A DNA stretch of 64,000 nt from Planctomyces sp. (GTDB lineage Bacteria > Planctomycetota > Planctomycetia > Planctomycetales > Planctomycetaceae): NCBI GenBank assembly GCA_016795105.1, contig JAEUIH010000022.1:34530-98529 (forward strand), written 5' to 3'. A program made the translations under genes and the position numbers. The notes under the pieces are model-generated. The model saw only the letters and a program-made list of their open reading frames with translations. It was not told where the DNA came from and did not search any database. Positions 1 through 9,272 of this stretch are shown one piece after another. Positions within the stretch are counted from its first letter, which is position 1; every line of letters starts with the position of its first letter.

Positions 1-2
1 TG

Positions 3-548
3 GCAACTCTGCTGGTCTTCGGACTGAGCGGCTGGAGATATCTGAATCCCCGGCAGCCTCAGTCCGAGTCTGATCTTCAGGTTGCGTTCCTGAAACCCGC
101 GCCGCTGTTCGAACTGTTTGACCAGAAGTCGCGTCTGGTCAAGCTCAATGCATTTCTGAATCGACATCCGATCCTTGTTGTCTTTTTTGATGGTGATAAG
201 GGCCCCGATAACAGTGAAGTTCTCAGAAAGCTGCGAGACTATTACCCGGCTCTCAAAGAAAACGGAGTGATCGTACTCGCAGTTTCTAATGTCCTGCCCC
301 AACAAAACAGGTCCCGCGCAGAACCATTTCCGTTTCCTCTGCTGTCTGATGTTGCTGGCGCAGGATCACCTTCCGTTGTCGCAGACTGGGGCTGTGCTGA
401 GCCGGCCGATGACCCGGAAATGATCCGCGTAAGAAATGCGATGTTCTTTATCAATCAGGCGGGCTATGTCGCATGGGAAGATAAATACCCAAAACCCGTC
501 GACAAACCGCTCGAGATGATCACCTCGCTCCTGACGGGTTCGATGTAG
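3..548 (+). CDS. Thioredoxin/peroxiredoxin-fold protein, C-terminal part
   Basis: The gene enters from the left edge, so its start is not visible. The open frame begins at base 3 and gives 181 residues. The first visible residues (LLVFGLSGWRYL) look like the end of a membrane anchor. A thioredoxin-like fold follows: a FELFDQKSR segment, a beta strand ILVVFFDG, and a GVIVLAVSN strand, as in the AhpC/TSA family. The position of the peroxidatic cysteine (after VVFFDG) has no Cys. The only Cys visible is in DWGCAEP, so peroxidase activity is doubtful. The fold is inferred from the strand pattern; the function is unknown. Confidence 0.6.
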   Translation, partial: ATLLVFGLSGWRYLNPRQPQSESDLQVAFLKPAPLFELFDQKSRLVKLNAFLNRHPILVVFFDGDKGPDNSEVLRKLRDYYPALKENGVIVLAVSNVLPQQNRSRAEPFPFPLLSDVAGAGSPSVVADWGCAEPADDPEMIRVRNAMFFINQAGYVAWEDKYPKPVDKPLEMITSLLTGSM

Positions 549-615
549 CACTGCTGTAGCACTCGAACCAGCACTCGAACCAGCGCGGGACGGGCAGGAA
601 TGCCCATTCTACTTT
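549..615. repeat. REP-like element type A, single copy, minus orientation
   Basis: Bases 588-612 are one type A palindrome read on the minus strand (GTAG-like foot, arms around a TTCC loop). It ends 3 bases before the TAA stop of the RNase HII-like gene and faces the same way as that gene. The left part (about 552-585) has two copies of an ACTCGAACCAGC-type linker that also occurs inside the larger repeat clusters. Confidence 0.75.
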
Positions 616-1572
616 TTAGCGAGATCGCCAGAAGAGGGATGGGGGGATCTGCAGTTGGGCGGCGGTTTCGGAGATTTGTTCGAGGAATCGCTTTGCGTCA
701 AGCGGATAGCCTTTCGTTGGACGCAAATCGGGAATCTGTGCCTGCCAGAACTGATTGAACCCGATCATTAAGACCTCGCGAAGGTACTTGGACACCATCG
801 ACGCCAAGGCAACGGGCAGCAGTTCTTCTGCACGTGTCCGGAAGCAAAACTCCATTCTTCCCATGCGATACCGAGACCGTTCCATCGACTCTTCCAGTCG
901 AAAGACAAACTGATCTTCATAGGCATCCGAGATCACTCCGTCATATCGATTCCGTCCTCCATGCTTATCGCAATAAACTCGAACCAGTTGCTCGGAATCC
1001 GGAGCCACAGCTCGTACCAACTGGAGTGTAGCTGCCGACAATACGACTCCTTTGGAGTCCGCCTGTTCCACAAGAACATTGAACTCGTGCGGAAAAATGA
1101 CTCGACTCACCACAGACTTCAGCCGCACGCCGCTTTCGTCGAATGCCTCAAGCAGTTGATCACAATATTCAGACAGCTCATCCGGAAACGATTCTATCGG
1201 CAGTTCCGGATCATACTGCAGATTCCATGGTTCGAGCAGAAGACCGGATTCAAACGGATCGCCGGCAAGCAGTTTCCCAAGGCCACGAATGGTTTGCGGA
1301 ACATCGATGATAGACTTCAGGAGACTTAATACACCGGTCTCCAGATCGAGCAGGCCGGAAGACGGAGAATAGACCTGCTTCGAATCTGCAACATGCAGCC
1401 GCTGCTCATTCCGAGCAGGCTGGTTGGTTAGAACTCCTGAAAGTGAATCCCACATGCCGTGCGGTTCAACATCGGAGGGTACTTCCCACAATGTTGCTGT
1501 CACCACCAGTGGTCCAAGATTGGGGCCATAGCCCGCCTCATCAGTGCCTGCAACAAGAGTACAACGCGTCAT
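616..1572 (-). CDS. Divergent RNase HII-like protein
   Basis: The 318-residue protein opens with GTDEAGYGPNLGP (Asp11, Glu12). This matches the RNase HII signature DEAGRGxxxGP except that the usual Arg is Tyr. Further acidic residues appear in VYCDKHGG. A VALASMVSKYLRE segment resembles the ASIxAKxxRD helix of RNase HII, and TKGYPLDAKRF resembles its GYxTxxH region. RNase HII enzymes cleave the RNA strand of RNA/DNA hybrids. The protein is longer than typical RNase HII (about 200-250 residues). ATG 1572 lies 4 bases after the stop of the upstream gene on this strand, so the two are probably co-transcribed. The fold is likely; activity is unproven. Confidence 0.65.
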   Translation of the reverse strand: MTRCTLVAGTDEAGYGPNLGPLVVTATLWEVPSDVEPHGMWDSLSGVLTNQPARNEQRLHVADSKQVYSPSSGLLDLETGVLSLLKSIIDVPQTIRGLGKLLAGDPFESGLLLEPWNLQYDPELPIESFPDELSEYCDQLLEAFDESGVRLKSVVSRVIFPHEFNVLVEQADSKGVVLSAATLQLVRAVAPDSEQLVRVYCDKHGGRNRYDGVISDAYEDQFVFRLEESMERSRYRMGRMEFCFRTRAEELLPVALASMVSKYLREVLMIGFNQFWQAQIPDLRPTKGYPLDAKRFLEQISETAAQLQIPPSLFWRSR

Positions 1573-1576
1573 CCAA

Positions 1577-4500
1577 CTACTTTCGCTGTCGACGAATGAA
1601 CCGGATCAATCCAAGTCCATCTCCGGAAACAGTTTCTTCGCCGGAGACTTTCAGAACCTGAGTTGTAAACGCTGGAACCACTCGGCGAAATCGAACAGCC
1701 CATAATTCACCAGCCCTGACCGGGCTGAGAGAAAGCGATCGAAATGGAATCGCGGCTTCGAATCTCCATGAGACCGTGTCGGTGTCCGAAGCAATGAACC
1801 ACTGTGGGTCCCAGTTTCGAATCTGCCCGCACGCATCCTTCGTTTGGCCGGTCTGGTCAATCTGAAAGTCCAGTGAAGTCAGATAGTCGCGGTCGATATC
1901 CAGTGAGAATTCCAGCCGATCTCGCTCGCCAAAATCTGCGTCGTGTTTCCGATTTATGGCTCTCGATTCAGGTACGGGGCCGCCCGGAAGATGTTCAAAA
2001 CGACCAGCAAGATACAGGAACTCATCGTCCCAGGTTGCAAGTACAAACGCCGGAGGATCTCCAACACTGTTTTCAGTTGCTCCTCGGAGAAAAATCTCCT
2101 CTGCTTCCTCCCAGCACTGATCGGTCAGCTGAGCATCCAGCAATGGTCGTCCGGGTGCTTTCTGAAGATTCAACACAGGAACAGGAGAGACTGCGGTTGA
2201 ATGCACCGTCTGCATTTCAGCTTTCACAAATTTCTGATACTCATCGTCTCTCTGAGTCAGACCAGCAAGAATTGTGCTGTGCTCGCCAAAGGCTCCCGCC
2301 AGTCGAAGATTGGCAGCTTTCCGCAGGGCGACTCGTGTTGTTACCTGCTCGGCAGTTGCATAACCCAGAGCAGCAAATGCCTGTTGTGCCTGCTGATCCC
2401 ACCTTGACAACAGTGAACTTGAATGGTCATTGGACTGTCCCCCAAACTGAACCCCTGTGGCAGGCTCCACGTTCGGTGACGGAATCAGTCCCTCCTGCTC
2501 CGCCAGTTGAACCTGACCAATCGGACTTACACCCGGAAGTCGTCCTGACATGGGGTGTCGCGACTGCATCCGATCCATTCGAATCCGACGCACTTCGGCT
2601 GAAGAATACAAGATGAATAGTTCTTCTGCGGCGAGCTTCGATTCATTGGTTCCCGGAAATCGCCGAATCAACTCCTGAAGCACGGCAAAATATCCATCGA
2701 CATCTCCCCGTTTCTGTGTCAGCTCTCCAAGCCCTTTGATTTGTTGTAATGCAAACGTTTCCGGAAGGTCGGTCCCCATGGACTGAAGTTCGGCAATCAG
2801 GGAATTCTCCGTCGTCGCTCTCTGAAGCTGTCCCACAGCTGCCGCTGAAGCAATATGGGCTCGCTGAGCAGTGGACTCAAGACCTCGAATCTCCTCGCCT
2901 GACCTGCGGTCCAGCTTTCGACGGGCATCAGAACCAAGTCCCGCTTCAAGTCCGGCAAGCACCGATGGTGGATTCGTTTCGCCGGAAAGTGAAACAATCG
3001 TGTAACAGTGATCCACCAGTGCAGGAAGCGGTGCCGTCTGACACCATGACAATGGCTCGGCAGCTCCGGCTACCATCATGCCAGTTGTTGTGCCGCTGTG
3101 AGGCAGCAGATCGTTCGAACGAAATCTGAGTGCGGTCGTATCTCCGTCCGGTAGACGCCTGATGACTCGCGACACCTGCCAGGGTTTCAGCAGGAGCGAC
3201 GCCAAGACAGGATGATCGCCTTCGGGACTTGAAGTGCCATTCGTTCCTGCAGCAAGCTCAATCGCCGCCGGAAGCACTTCAGTTAAAATTTTCGCTACAG
3301 CATCCTGATCGTCCTTCGGCTCTACAACAATCACGGTCGGCCGAAAACACCTCAACCAGATTGCAACTCGCAGAGGAAGCATTGTCCGTAACTGACCATC
3401 GGTCTGCCGATTCCACTCCTGAAGCAACTGATGCTGAGAACGATAGAGTTCGGGGCGACTTCTGGTAAACATCCAGTCCGAGGCCAGAACGTTTCCACCC
3501 AACCCCGACAACGCCTGACGCCCTGCTTCAGACTGAATTCCACAGCGTGCCATCGATGCCGGATCTCCGGCCGTATAATCTGACGAAAACTGAATTGATA
3601 CCGTGCGAAGGCCTTCTTCACCTGCGAGTGCCGCAGTGACTTCCCATGGCTGTGCAACGGGCTCTGTTACCACACTCATCAAACCAGTCCTGAATTCCCC
3701 GGAACGTACGACATCCCAAGACTGTCCAGCGTCCGAGGAACGCAGAATGACTCCCAAATCACCCAATGCGAGCATCGTTGTTTCGTCGATGAACAACATT
3801 TTATGCAGACTTCCATTGGCAGGGACCACCACCCGCTGCCAGCTTTGACCATTGTCAGGAGATCTCAAAATCACACTCCCCGGAGTCCCCCCCAACAGTA
3901 CCAGCTCGTTTTGTTGCGCGATGGCACGAAAGTCCAGAAAGCGATCAACCGCTGAAGAGATAAGGGCCGGACTTCTCGACCATGAAACACCAGAGTTATC
4001 CGAAGTCAGTACCAGCCCTCCGTCTCCCACAATCCATGATGACCCCGATTCGTCAGAAGACATCGCTCGAACACTGCGCATTGTGGATGTCGGCACGCCA
4101 ACCGTTACCATCTGCTCCCCAACAACAGACCCGTAGGTCAATTGAGGACCTCCAAGAATCGCTTCATTCTCACTGAGAAATGCAGCGGCTTCCCAGATAA
4201 TCCCCGGCTGATCATTGTTGACGGGCTCCCACGACAAACCTCCATCGCGACTCCGGACATATGTTGCACCGTTTCGAGTCGTTATTGGCCAGGTCAGAGC
4301 AACAGCTTCCATCAATCCGAAGTAATGAAGCCTGCGAATACCCGGCAGCTTGTTCAACGCCACGGACGTTGCTGTCGACAGAGGAATTTCAGGGGTTGTT
4401 GACAGGTCGGTCCAGGTTGTGCCTCCGTCCCGGGTACTGAAGAGCACCGCAACCGGCTCGTTGACCCCACGAACAAAGCGCACCCCCGCGATCCATCCGA

Positions 4501-4891
4501 CTTTGTTCGTCAAAAAACAAACACTCGTGAGACGACATTCCGTTGGAACACAAAACGTCTGCCACGTCTGCCCACTGTCCTCGGATCGAACGACTACACC
4601 ATGATCACCAACCGCCCAACACAGTTTGCCAACCCTTGAGACATCATTGAGAGTCGCGTCTCCGAGGACGGACTGAGTTCGCCGAATCGGCCCCAGAGAA
4701 AATGGCTGACGTGGAACGTCTTCAACGATCAGAGAAATCGGTTCCTGAAATCCGTTGACGGATGCTGAATTCTCAACAGAAAGCAACAGGGCGATAGCTG
4801 TCCAATTGAACAGTCGAGCGAAACTCGGCGTCATCTGTCGCGTACACAGAGAAAATACGTAACTTAGGAAAGAGGCGGTATTAGTGATCAT
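1577..4891 (-). CDS. Secreted Ycf48/BNR-repeat protein with C-terminal CBM9-like domain
   Basis: A large exported protein (1104 residues from ATG 4891). The N-terminal half has repeated VRSEDSGQTW, STRDGGTTW, VRSRDGGLSW, LRSPDNGQSW and LRSSDAGQSW motifs, the Asp-box pattern of Ycf48/sortilin beta-propellers. The middle is helical with no family recognised. The last 190 residues (LNLQKAPGRPLLDAQLTDQCWEE... in part, then WDDEFLYLAGRF) resemble the CBM9-like domains that bind sugars. The frame stays open to 5041. ATG 4891 was chosen because GGGGAGAG and AGGGA precede it; ATG 4834, giving a shorter signal peptide, is also possible. It lies just upstream of the RNase HII-like gene. The biological role is unknown. 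Confidence 0.7.
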   Translation of the reverse strand: MITNTASFLSYVFSLCTRQMTPSFARLFNWTAIALLLSVENSASVNGFQEPISLIVEDVPRQPFSLGPIRRTQSVLGDATLNDVSRVGKLCWAVGDHGVVVRSEDSGQTWQTFCVPTECRLTSVCFLTNKVGWIAGVRFVRGVNEPVAVLFSTRDGGTTWTDLSTTPEIPLSTATSVALNKLPGIRRLHYFGLMEAVALTWPITTRNGATYVRSRDGGLSWEPVNNDQPGIIWEAAAFLSENEAILGGPQLTYGSVVGEQMVTVGVPTSTMRSVRAMSSDESGSSWIVGDGGLVLTSDNSGVSWSRSPALISSAVDRFLDFRAIAQQNELVLLGGTPGSVILRSPDNGQSWQRVVVPANGSLHKMLFIDETTMLALGDLGVILRSSDAGQSWDVVRSGEFRTGLMSVVTEPVAQPWEVTAALAGEEGLRTVSIQFSSDYTAGDPASMARCGIQSEAGRQALSGLGGNVLASDWMFTRSRPELYRSQHQLLQEWNRQTDGQLRTMLPLRVAIWLRCFRPTVIVVEPKDDQDAVAKILTEVLPAAIELAAGTNGTSSPEGDHPVLASLLLKPWQVSRVIRRLPDGDTTALRFRSNDLLPHSGTTTGMMVAGAAEPLSWCQTAPLPALVDHCYTIVSLSGETNPPSVLAGLEAGLGSDARRKLDRRSGEEIRGLESTAQRAHIASAAAVGQLQRATTENSLIAELQSMGTDLPETFALQQIKGLGELTQKRGDVDGYFAVLQELIRRFPGTNESKLAAEELFILYSSAEVRRIRMDRMQSRHPMSGRLPGVSPIGQVQLAEQEGLIPSPNVEPATGVQFGGQSNDHSSSLLSRWDQQAQQAFAALGYATAEQVTTRVALRKAANLRLAGAFGEHSTILAGLTQRDDEYQKFVKAEMQTVHSTAVSPVPVLNLQKAPGRPLLDAQLTDQCWEEAEEIFLRGATENSVGDPPAFVLATWDDEFLYLAGRFEHLPGGPVPESRAINRKHDADFGERDRLEFSLDIDRDYLTSLDFQIDQTGQTKDACGQIRNWDPQWFIASDTDTVSWRFEAAIPFRSLSLSPVRAGELWAVRFRRVVPAFTTQVLKVSGEETVSGDGLGLIRFIRRQRK

Positions 4892-5230
4892 CCCTGAATC
4901 TCTCCCCACATCCCTTGGGTACCGTATAAATGGTTGAGCGAACGTGGTTAAAAATAGCAGAAAACGGCCAACGACATCGAGATGGAAATGAGACGAACTG
5001 CAGGATCTGCCGGAGGACGGTGAAAATCCGGGGAATGCCAATCATTTTCTGTCTGAACGTCTTGCACTCACCTTGACCAGATTCGCGGTGTTTGAGAAAA
5101 CCCGGAAGCGAGTGGTTCGGCGTGAGATGGGAACAGAGCCCTAAACGCCGGGTATTGCGTGCAGTGGATAGAATCTGAGAAATCGCCCCACGGAAACGGG
5201 GCTTCAGTTTGGCAAAGGAGTGCCCATACC

Positions 5231-5908
5231 GTGAAGAAGTTTGTGTGTACATTGCTGGCAGCAATTGCAGTTGCCACAGTCTCTCAGGCCCAGGCTCAAA
5301 ATGCACCGGCCGCGGGAGCTCCCCGAACCGCGGCGCCAGCAGCAGGCAAGACATCGTATGTCGGTCTGATCGATATGGCAGAAGTGTTCCAGGGTTACAA
5401 GAAGTTTGAAGCCCTCCGGAATGAACTTCAGGCGGAAATCGAGAAAAGCGATCAGGAAGCCAAGGCAAAGCTGGAGAGTCTCCAGGCTCTGCAGGCTGAG
5501 ATCAATGAAAAGAAGTTTGCGCCAGGCAGTCCGCAGTTCGAACAAGCGGAACGACAACTGCTGGACGGCAAAGGCGAATTTGAAGCGTTTCGTGCTGCGA
5601 CTCAGCGCAAACTGGCTCGCCGCGAGTCTGAAATGTTCAAGGTGATCTACTCAGACACCACGAACGCCGTTGCACAGTATGCGAATTTCAAGAACTACAG
5701 CATGATCATTCGATTCGATCGCAAGGGAATCGACGAGAACACTCCGCCACAGGAAGCTGTTCAGCGCATGAACAAGCAGGTCGTATTCCATCGCCCGGAA
5801 GACGATGTCACGGACATCGTCCTGAAGTATCTGAACAGCGAATACGAGAAGTCACGCGGCCAGGTTCCAGCTCGCGCGGCAAGCTCCGGTGCTCCGGCAA
5901 CGAAGTAG
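5231..5908 (+). CDS. OmpH/Skp-family periplasmic chaperone
   Basis: Starts at GTG 5231, preceded by AAAGGAG at 5213-5219, and encodes 225 residues. Residues 1 to about 22 (KKFVCTLLAAIAVATVSQAQA) are a signal peptide. After an Ala/Pro linker comes YVGLIDMAEVFQGYKKFEAL, then a long charged helical stretch, which is the OmpH/Skp pattern of a beta strand followed by a coiled-coil arm. Skp holds unfolded outer-membrane proteins in the periplasm. The gene precedes lpxC, and skp-like genes often sit beside lipid A genes in Gram-negative bacteria. A strong hairpin follows the gene. Confidence 0.85.
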   Translation: MKKFVCTLLAAIAVATVSQAQAQNAPAAGAPRTAAPAAGKTSYVGLIDMAEVFQGYKKFEALRNELQAEIEKSDQEAKAKLESLQALQAEINEKKFAPGSPQFEQAERQLLDGKGEFEAFRAATQRKLARRESEMFKVIYSDTTNAVAQYANFKNYSMIIRFDRKGIDENTPPQEAVQRMNKQVVFHRPEDDVTDIVLKYLNSEYEKSRGQVPARAASSGAPATK

Positions 5909-5953
5909 TGGTCGAAGTATCAACCATACTGAACGACAGATGAGGTCAAATGT

Positions 5954-5993
5954 CCGGCAGTGGAGACTCTGACGAATCCACTGCCGGTTCTTT
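5954..5993 (+). terminator. Intrinsic terminator-like hairpin between ompH-like gene and lpxC
   Basis: A perfect 11-bp stem (CCGGCAGTGGA at 5954-5964 with TCCACTGCCGG at 5977-5987) and a 12-base loop are followed by TTCTTTC. The U-tract is imperfect, so termination may be partial. This would uncouple ompH expression from lpxC. Confidence 0.6.
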
Positions 5994-6040
5994 CGTAATG
6001 TGACAACTGGAAACGGTGAACAGACAGAAACGGTGATCAG

Positions 6041-6967
6041 ATGGTCCAGCAGTCTTTTTCCGCACAAAAGACAGTTGCGTTTCCATCCGGAACGCAGGTT
6101 CAGACGACCCTGTCACAGCCCGCCACCTTCTCGGGGCCGGGACTGTTTCACGGCATAGAGGCGACGGTTCGCCTTCTTCCTGCCGAAGAACACACGGGGA
6201 TTGTCTTCCAACGAGTCGACATACCTGACAAGCCGGTGATACCGGCACGGGTCGAGTATGTTACTTCAGCAGCCCGCCGCACGGTTCTTCAGGGACCACA
6301 GGGCGGTAAGGTTGAAACAACAGAACACTTGATGGCCGCACTCGCCGGACTGCAGATTGATAACTGCATCGTCGAGATCTCCGGGCCGGAAGTTCCAGCA
6401 TTGGACGGGTCCTGCCTGCAGATGTGTGAAGCGATTCTGGAAGCAGGCCGTTGCCGCCAGACCGCGACCAGAAAAATCGCCAGACTTCGTGAGCCACACG
6501 GAGCCGGGGGTGGAGATGGAGAGTGGATCGAAGTGACTCCACGCTATACCAGTGTCAGCTCAATCTGTTACCAGCTTGACTATGGTCAGGACTCACCGGT
6601 CCCAGCCGGAGCATATTCAGTCAATGTCACACCAGAAGAATTTCTGGCCGAAATCGCTGGCGCAAGAACCTTCGTCCTCGAATCCGAAATCGAAGCCCTT
6701 CGAAGAATGGGATTTGGAAAACACTTGACAGCCCGTGATCTCATTGTCTTCAGTGAAGATGGGCAGGTTAAAGAGAATCGGCTTCGCTGGTCAGACGAGC
6801 CTGTTCGACATAAGATTCTGGACTGCATTGGAGATTTGGCTCTCAGCGGAGTCCCATTTGTAGGTCAGGTCATTGCTCGCAGAAGTGGGCACAAACTGAA
6901 TCATGTGATGGCGTCAACTCTGTCGATGATCTCTGGAAGAGACATCACAGGTCGCAGGGCAGCCTGA
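6041..6967 (+). CDS. lpxC: UDP-3-O-acyl-N-acetylglucosamine deacetylase LpxC
   Basis: LpxC removes the acetyl group from UDP-3-O-acyl-GlcNAc, the first committed step of lipid A synthesis, in the cytoplasm. The 308-residue length is normal. The zinc and catalytic motifs are present: VETTEHLMAAL (Glu95, His96), HKILDCIGDLALSG (His257, Asp261) and SGHKLNH (His284). FSGPGLFHG near residue 30-38 is the usual N-terminal family motif. It is followed 62 bases later by lpxA. The pair shows that this planctomycete can make lipid A-type lipopolysaccharide. No good ribosome-binding site was seen at ATG 6041. Confidence 0.95.
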   Translation: MVQQSFSAQKTVAFPSGTQVQTTLSQPATFSGPGLFHGIEATVRLLPAEEHTGIVFQRVDIPDKPVIPARVEYVTSAARRTVLQGPQGGKVETTEHLMAALAGLQIDNCIVEISGPEVPALDGSCLQMCEAILEAGRCRQTATRKIARLREPHGAGGGDGEWIEVTPRYTSVSSICYQLDYGQDSPVPAGAYSVNVTPEEFLAEIAGARTFVLESEIEALRRMGFGKHLTARDLIVFSEDGQVKENRLRWSDEPVRHKILDCIGDLALSGVPFVGQVIARRSGHKLNHVMASTLSMISGRDITGRRAA

Positions 6968-7029
6968 CCGGGATTCTCTGAGTTCAAAACAGATGGATTT
7001 GTTTAGACGATTCTGATCAGGATGATCAT

Positions 7030-7893
7030 ATGGAAACTCGGATCTCTCCAATGTCTCAGGTTGACCCCAATGCTCGAATCGGGCAGGGTGTTACCATTGG
7101 CCCGTTTTGTGTTGTTGGGCCGGATGTTGAGATCGGCGACGGCACGACTCTGCACAGCAATGTCGTGATCATCGGGAAGACTCAGATCGGGGCAGGAAAT
7201 CGATTCTGGCCCGGCTGTGTGATCGGCGGAGATCCGCAGGACGTCAGCTGGCAGGCTTCAGAGACACAGATCCTGATTGGCGATAACAACATTTTCCGAG
7301 AAGGCGTGACCGTGAATCGCGGCGCCGAGAAGGAAGACCATACTACGCGAATCGGCAATAACAATATGTTCATGGCAAACAGCCATGTCGCACACAACTG
7401 CCGTATCTTTAACAATGTCATTCTCGTCAACGGAGTTCTCCTCGGCGGGCACGTCCATGTTCATGACGGTGCCATTGTCTCCGGGAACTCGGTCGTCCAT
7501 CACTTTTCGACTCTTGGCCGGTTGAGCTTTGTCAGTGGCGGATGCAGAGTTCCTCATGATATTCCTCCATTTATGCTCGCGGCTGGCAGCGACAACCCTC
7601 AGCTCAAGACCATCAATGTGGTTGGAATGCGTCGCGCAGGAATTTCAGACTCGTCAATCGAAGTCGTTCGTGAAGCCTTCCGACTGATCTATCGTCGCAA
7701 TCGACCTCTGGATGAAGTTTGCCGCCATTTTGACGATACCCTCGAAGGTGTGATTCCAATTGAACTCTCAATGCTGCTGACATTTATTGAAAACCAGCGA
7801 AACGGAAAACTTGGACGCGCTCGTGAAGCTGTCCGTAATAAACCAGCAGCCGAATCTGCTCCCAACACTACAGAAGAACGCAAGGCCGCATGA
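7030..7893 (+). CDS. lpxA: UDP-N-acetylglucosamine acyltransferase LpxA
   Basis: LpxA transfers an acyl chain from acyl-ACP to the sugar of UDP-GlcNAc at the start of the lipid A pathway. The 287-residue protein is made of left-handed beta-helix hexapeptide repeats from residue 10 onward (ARIGQGVTIGPFCVVG, VEIGDGTTL, TQIGAGNRF). SHVAHNC carries His122, which aligns with the catalytic His125 of the E. coli enzyme. The C-terminal helical domain (GMRRAGIS onward) is also family-like. AGGA precedes ATG 7030. The gene's last bases (ATGA) overlap the next gene. Confidence 0.95.
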   Translation: METRISPMSQVDPNARIGQGVTIGPFCVVGPDVEIGDGTTLHSNVVIIGKTQIGAGNRFWPGCVIGGDPQDVSWQASETQILIGDNNIFREGVTVNRGAEKEDHTTRIGNNNMFMANSHVAHNCRIFNNVILVNGVLLGGHVHVHDGAIVSGNSVVHHFSTLGRLSFVSGGCRVPHDIPPFMLAAGSDNPQLKTINVVGMRRAGISDSSIEVVREAFRLIYRRNRPLDEVCRHFDDTLEGVIPIELSMLLTFIENQRNGKLGRAREAVRNKPAAESAPNTTEERKAA

Positions 7894-8942
7894 ACAAGAC
7901 TCGTATCGCCGTCATTGGTGTTGGTGCCCTCGGTCGACACCATGCTCGAATTCTCTCAGGATTTGATGACGTTGAACTCGTCGGTGTTGTCGACGCACGC
8001 GAAGATCAGGGACGACAAATCGCAACCCAGCACCAGACCCAGTGGTTTCGGTCTGCTGAACAGGTGCTTGGCGCTGTTGACGGCGTTGTCGTTGCGGTAC
8101 CTACAGTCGCTCATCTGAATGTTGCCAGACCATTTCTCCAGGCCGAAATTCCGGTCCTCATGGAGAAACCTCTGGCTGCCTCTCTGAGCGAATCAAAAGA
8201 ACTGCACGCTCTTGCTCAGCGCTCCGGTACTCTCCTGCAGGTCGGACACGTTGAACGATTCAATCCGGCATTTGAACATCTCCGAACACTGACTTCTCAG
8301 CCACTCAACATTCGCTGTCAGCGAGTCAGTCCGTATACGTTTCGATCAACCGACATAGGTGTTGTTCATGATCTGATGATCCACGACATCGATCTGGCTC
8401 TGTCACTGTGTGGCGGTTCAGCAACGGTGCAAAGTGTCGATTCATTCGGGGCCGTCACGATTGGCCCCCATGAAGATATGGCGGTCTCTCGACTCAGAAT
8501 GTCAAACGGTGTGATCATTGACCTCACAGCCAGTCGGATGTGTCCGTCCGCCGAACGTTCGATACAAATCTGGGCCGCTGACGGATACTTCTCTGCGGAC
8601 CTGCAGACACGAAAGGTTACCTCCTGGCAACCAGCACCAATGCTTCGCCAGAACCCAGGTCTCGTACATTTGATCGCACAGGCAACACCAAATCCTCTGT
8701 CGCTCAAAGATGAAGTCTTCACCAAGTGGATGCAAAAAACAGAAGTTGAGCTCCCGGCGCAGGATGCCCTCACCGCAGAACTTAAAGACTTCGTCAATGC
8801 AATTCGAACCGGCGCACGGCCCCGAGTCACATCAACCGATGCGGTTCGCGCCATGGACGTTGCAGATCAAGTCCTCTCCAGTCTGACGTTGTGGTCCTAT
8901 CAAACAGGATCCACACAATCTCAAAACCGCAACGCCGCCTAA
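7890..8942 (+). CDS. Gfo/Idh/MocA oxidoreductase, possibly GnnA-like
   Basis: A 350-residue NAD(P)-dependent sugar oxidoreductase. IAVIGVGALGRHHAR (residues 6-20) is the Rossmann nucleotide loop. MEKPLA, near residue 92, is the EKP signature with the catalytic Lys, and GHVERFNPAF and HDLMIHDIDLAL fit the C-terminal domain. It overlaps lpxA by 4 bases, so the two are translationally coupled. In Acidithiobacillus and Leptospira a Gfo/Idh enzyme (GnnA) beside lpxA oxidises UDP-GlcNAc at C3, making the precursor of amide-linked lipid A. That role is inferred from context here; the partner aminotransferase GnnB is not in the window. Confidence 0.85.
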   Translation: MNKTRIAVIGVGALGRHHARILSGFDDVELVGVVDAREDQGRQIATQHQTQWFRSAEQVLGAVDGVVVAVPTVAHLNVARPFLQAEIPVLMEKPLAASLSESKELHALAQRSGTLLQVGHVERFNPAFEHLRTLTSQPLNIRCQRVSPYTFRSTDIGVVHDLMIHDIDLALSLCGGSATVQSVDSFGAVTIGPHEDMAVSRLRMSNGVIIDLTASRMCPSAERSIQIWAADGYFSADLQTRKVTSWQPAPMLRQNPGLVHLIAQATPNPLSLKDEVFTKWMQKTEVELPAQDALTAELKDFVNAIRTGARPRVTSTDAVRAMDVADQVLSSLTLWSYQTGSTQSQNRNAA

Positions 8943-8944
8943 TT

Positions 8945-9272
8945 CCTAAGTAGGACGGCCATTCCTGCCCGTCCCCACCCTGCTTCGAGCACTACCGCCG
9001 CTCCCTAAGCAGGATGGCCATTCCTGCCCGTCCCCGCCCTGCTTCGAACACCACCGCCGCGCCCTAAGTAGGATGGGCATTCCTGCCCGTCCCCGCCCTG
9101 CTTCGAGCACTACCGCCGCTCCCTAAGCAGGATGGGCATTCCTGCCCGTCCCCGCCCTGCTTCGAACACTGCCGCAGCTCCCTAAGCAGGATGGGCATTC
9201 CTGCCCGTCCCCGCCCTGCTTCGAGCACTACCGCGGCGCCAGGGAAGGCTCGGGCAGGAATGCCCAAGCTAC
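8945..9272. repeat. REP/BIME cluster: five type A units (59-bp period) plus one inverted type B
   Basis: Type A palindromes start at 8950, 9009, 9068, 9127 and 9186, an exact 59-bp tandem period. A type B palindrome lies on the opposite strand at 9248-9272. The linkers between units share a CCCTGCTTCGAGCAC-like core. Units 2, 4 and 5 have GCAG instead of GTAG at the foot. The cluster starts 2 bases after the stop of the Gfo/Idh gene. Bases 9273-9506, up to the FAS1 gene, hold no recognised feature apart from its ribosome-binding site. Confidence 0.9.

Noticed and set aside
8945..9272. CRISPR-like array (25-base repeats spaced by 34-45 bases; similar at 16006-16294 and 18689-19121)
   Set aside because: The spacers are themselves nearly identical from unit to unit, there are no cas genes, and the palindromes occur singly elsewhere. 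These are tandem REP-like units.
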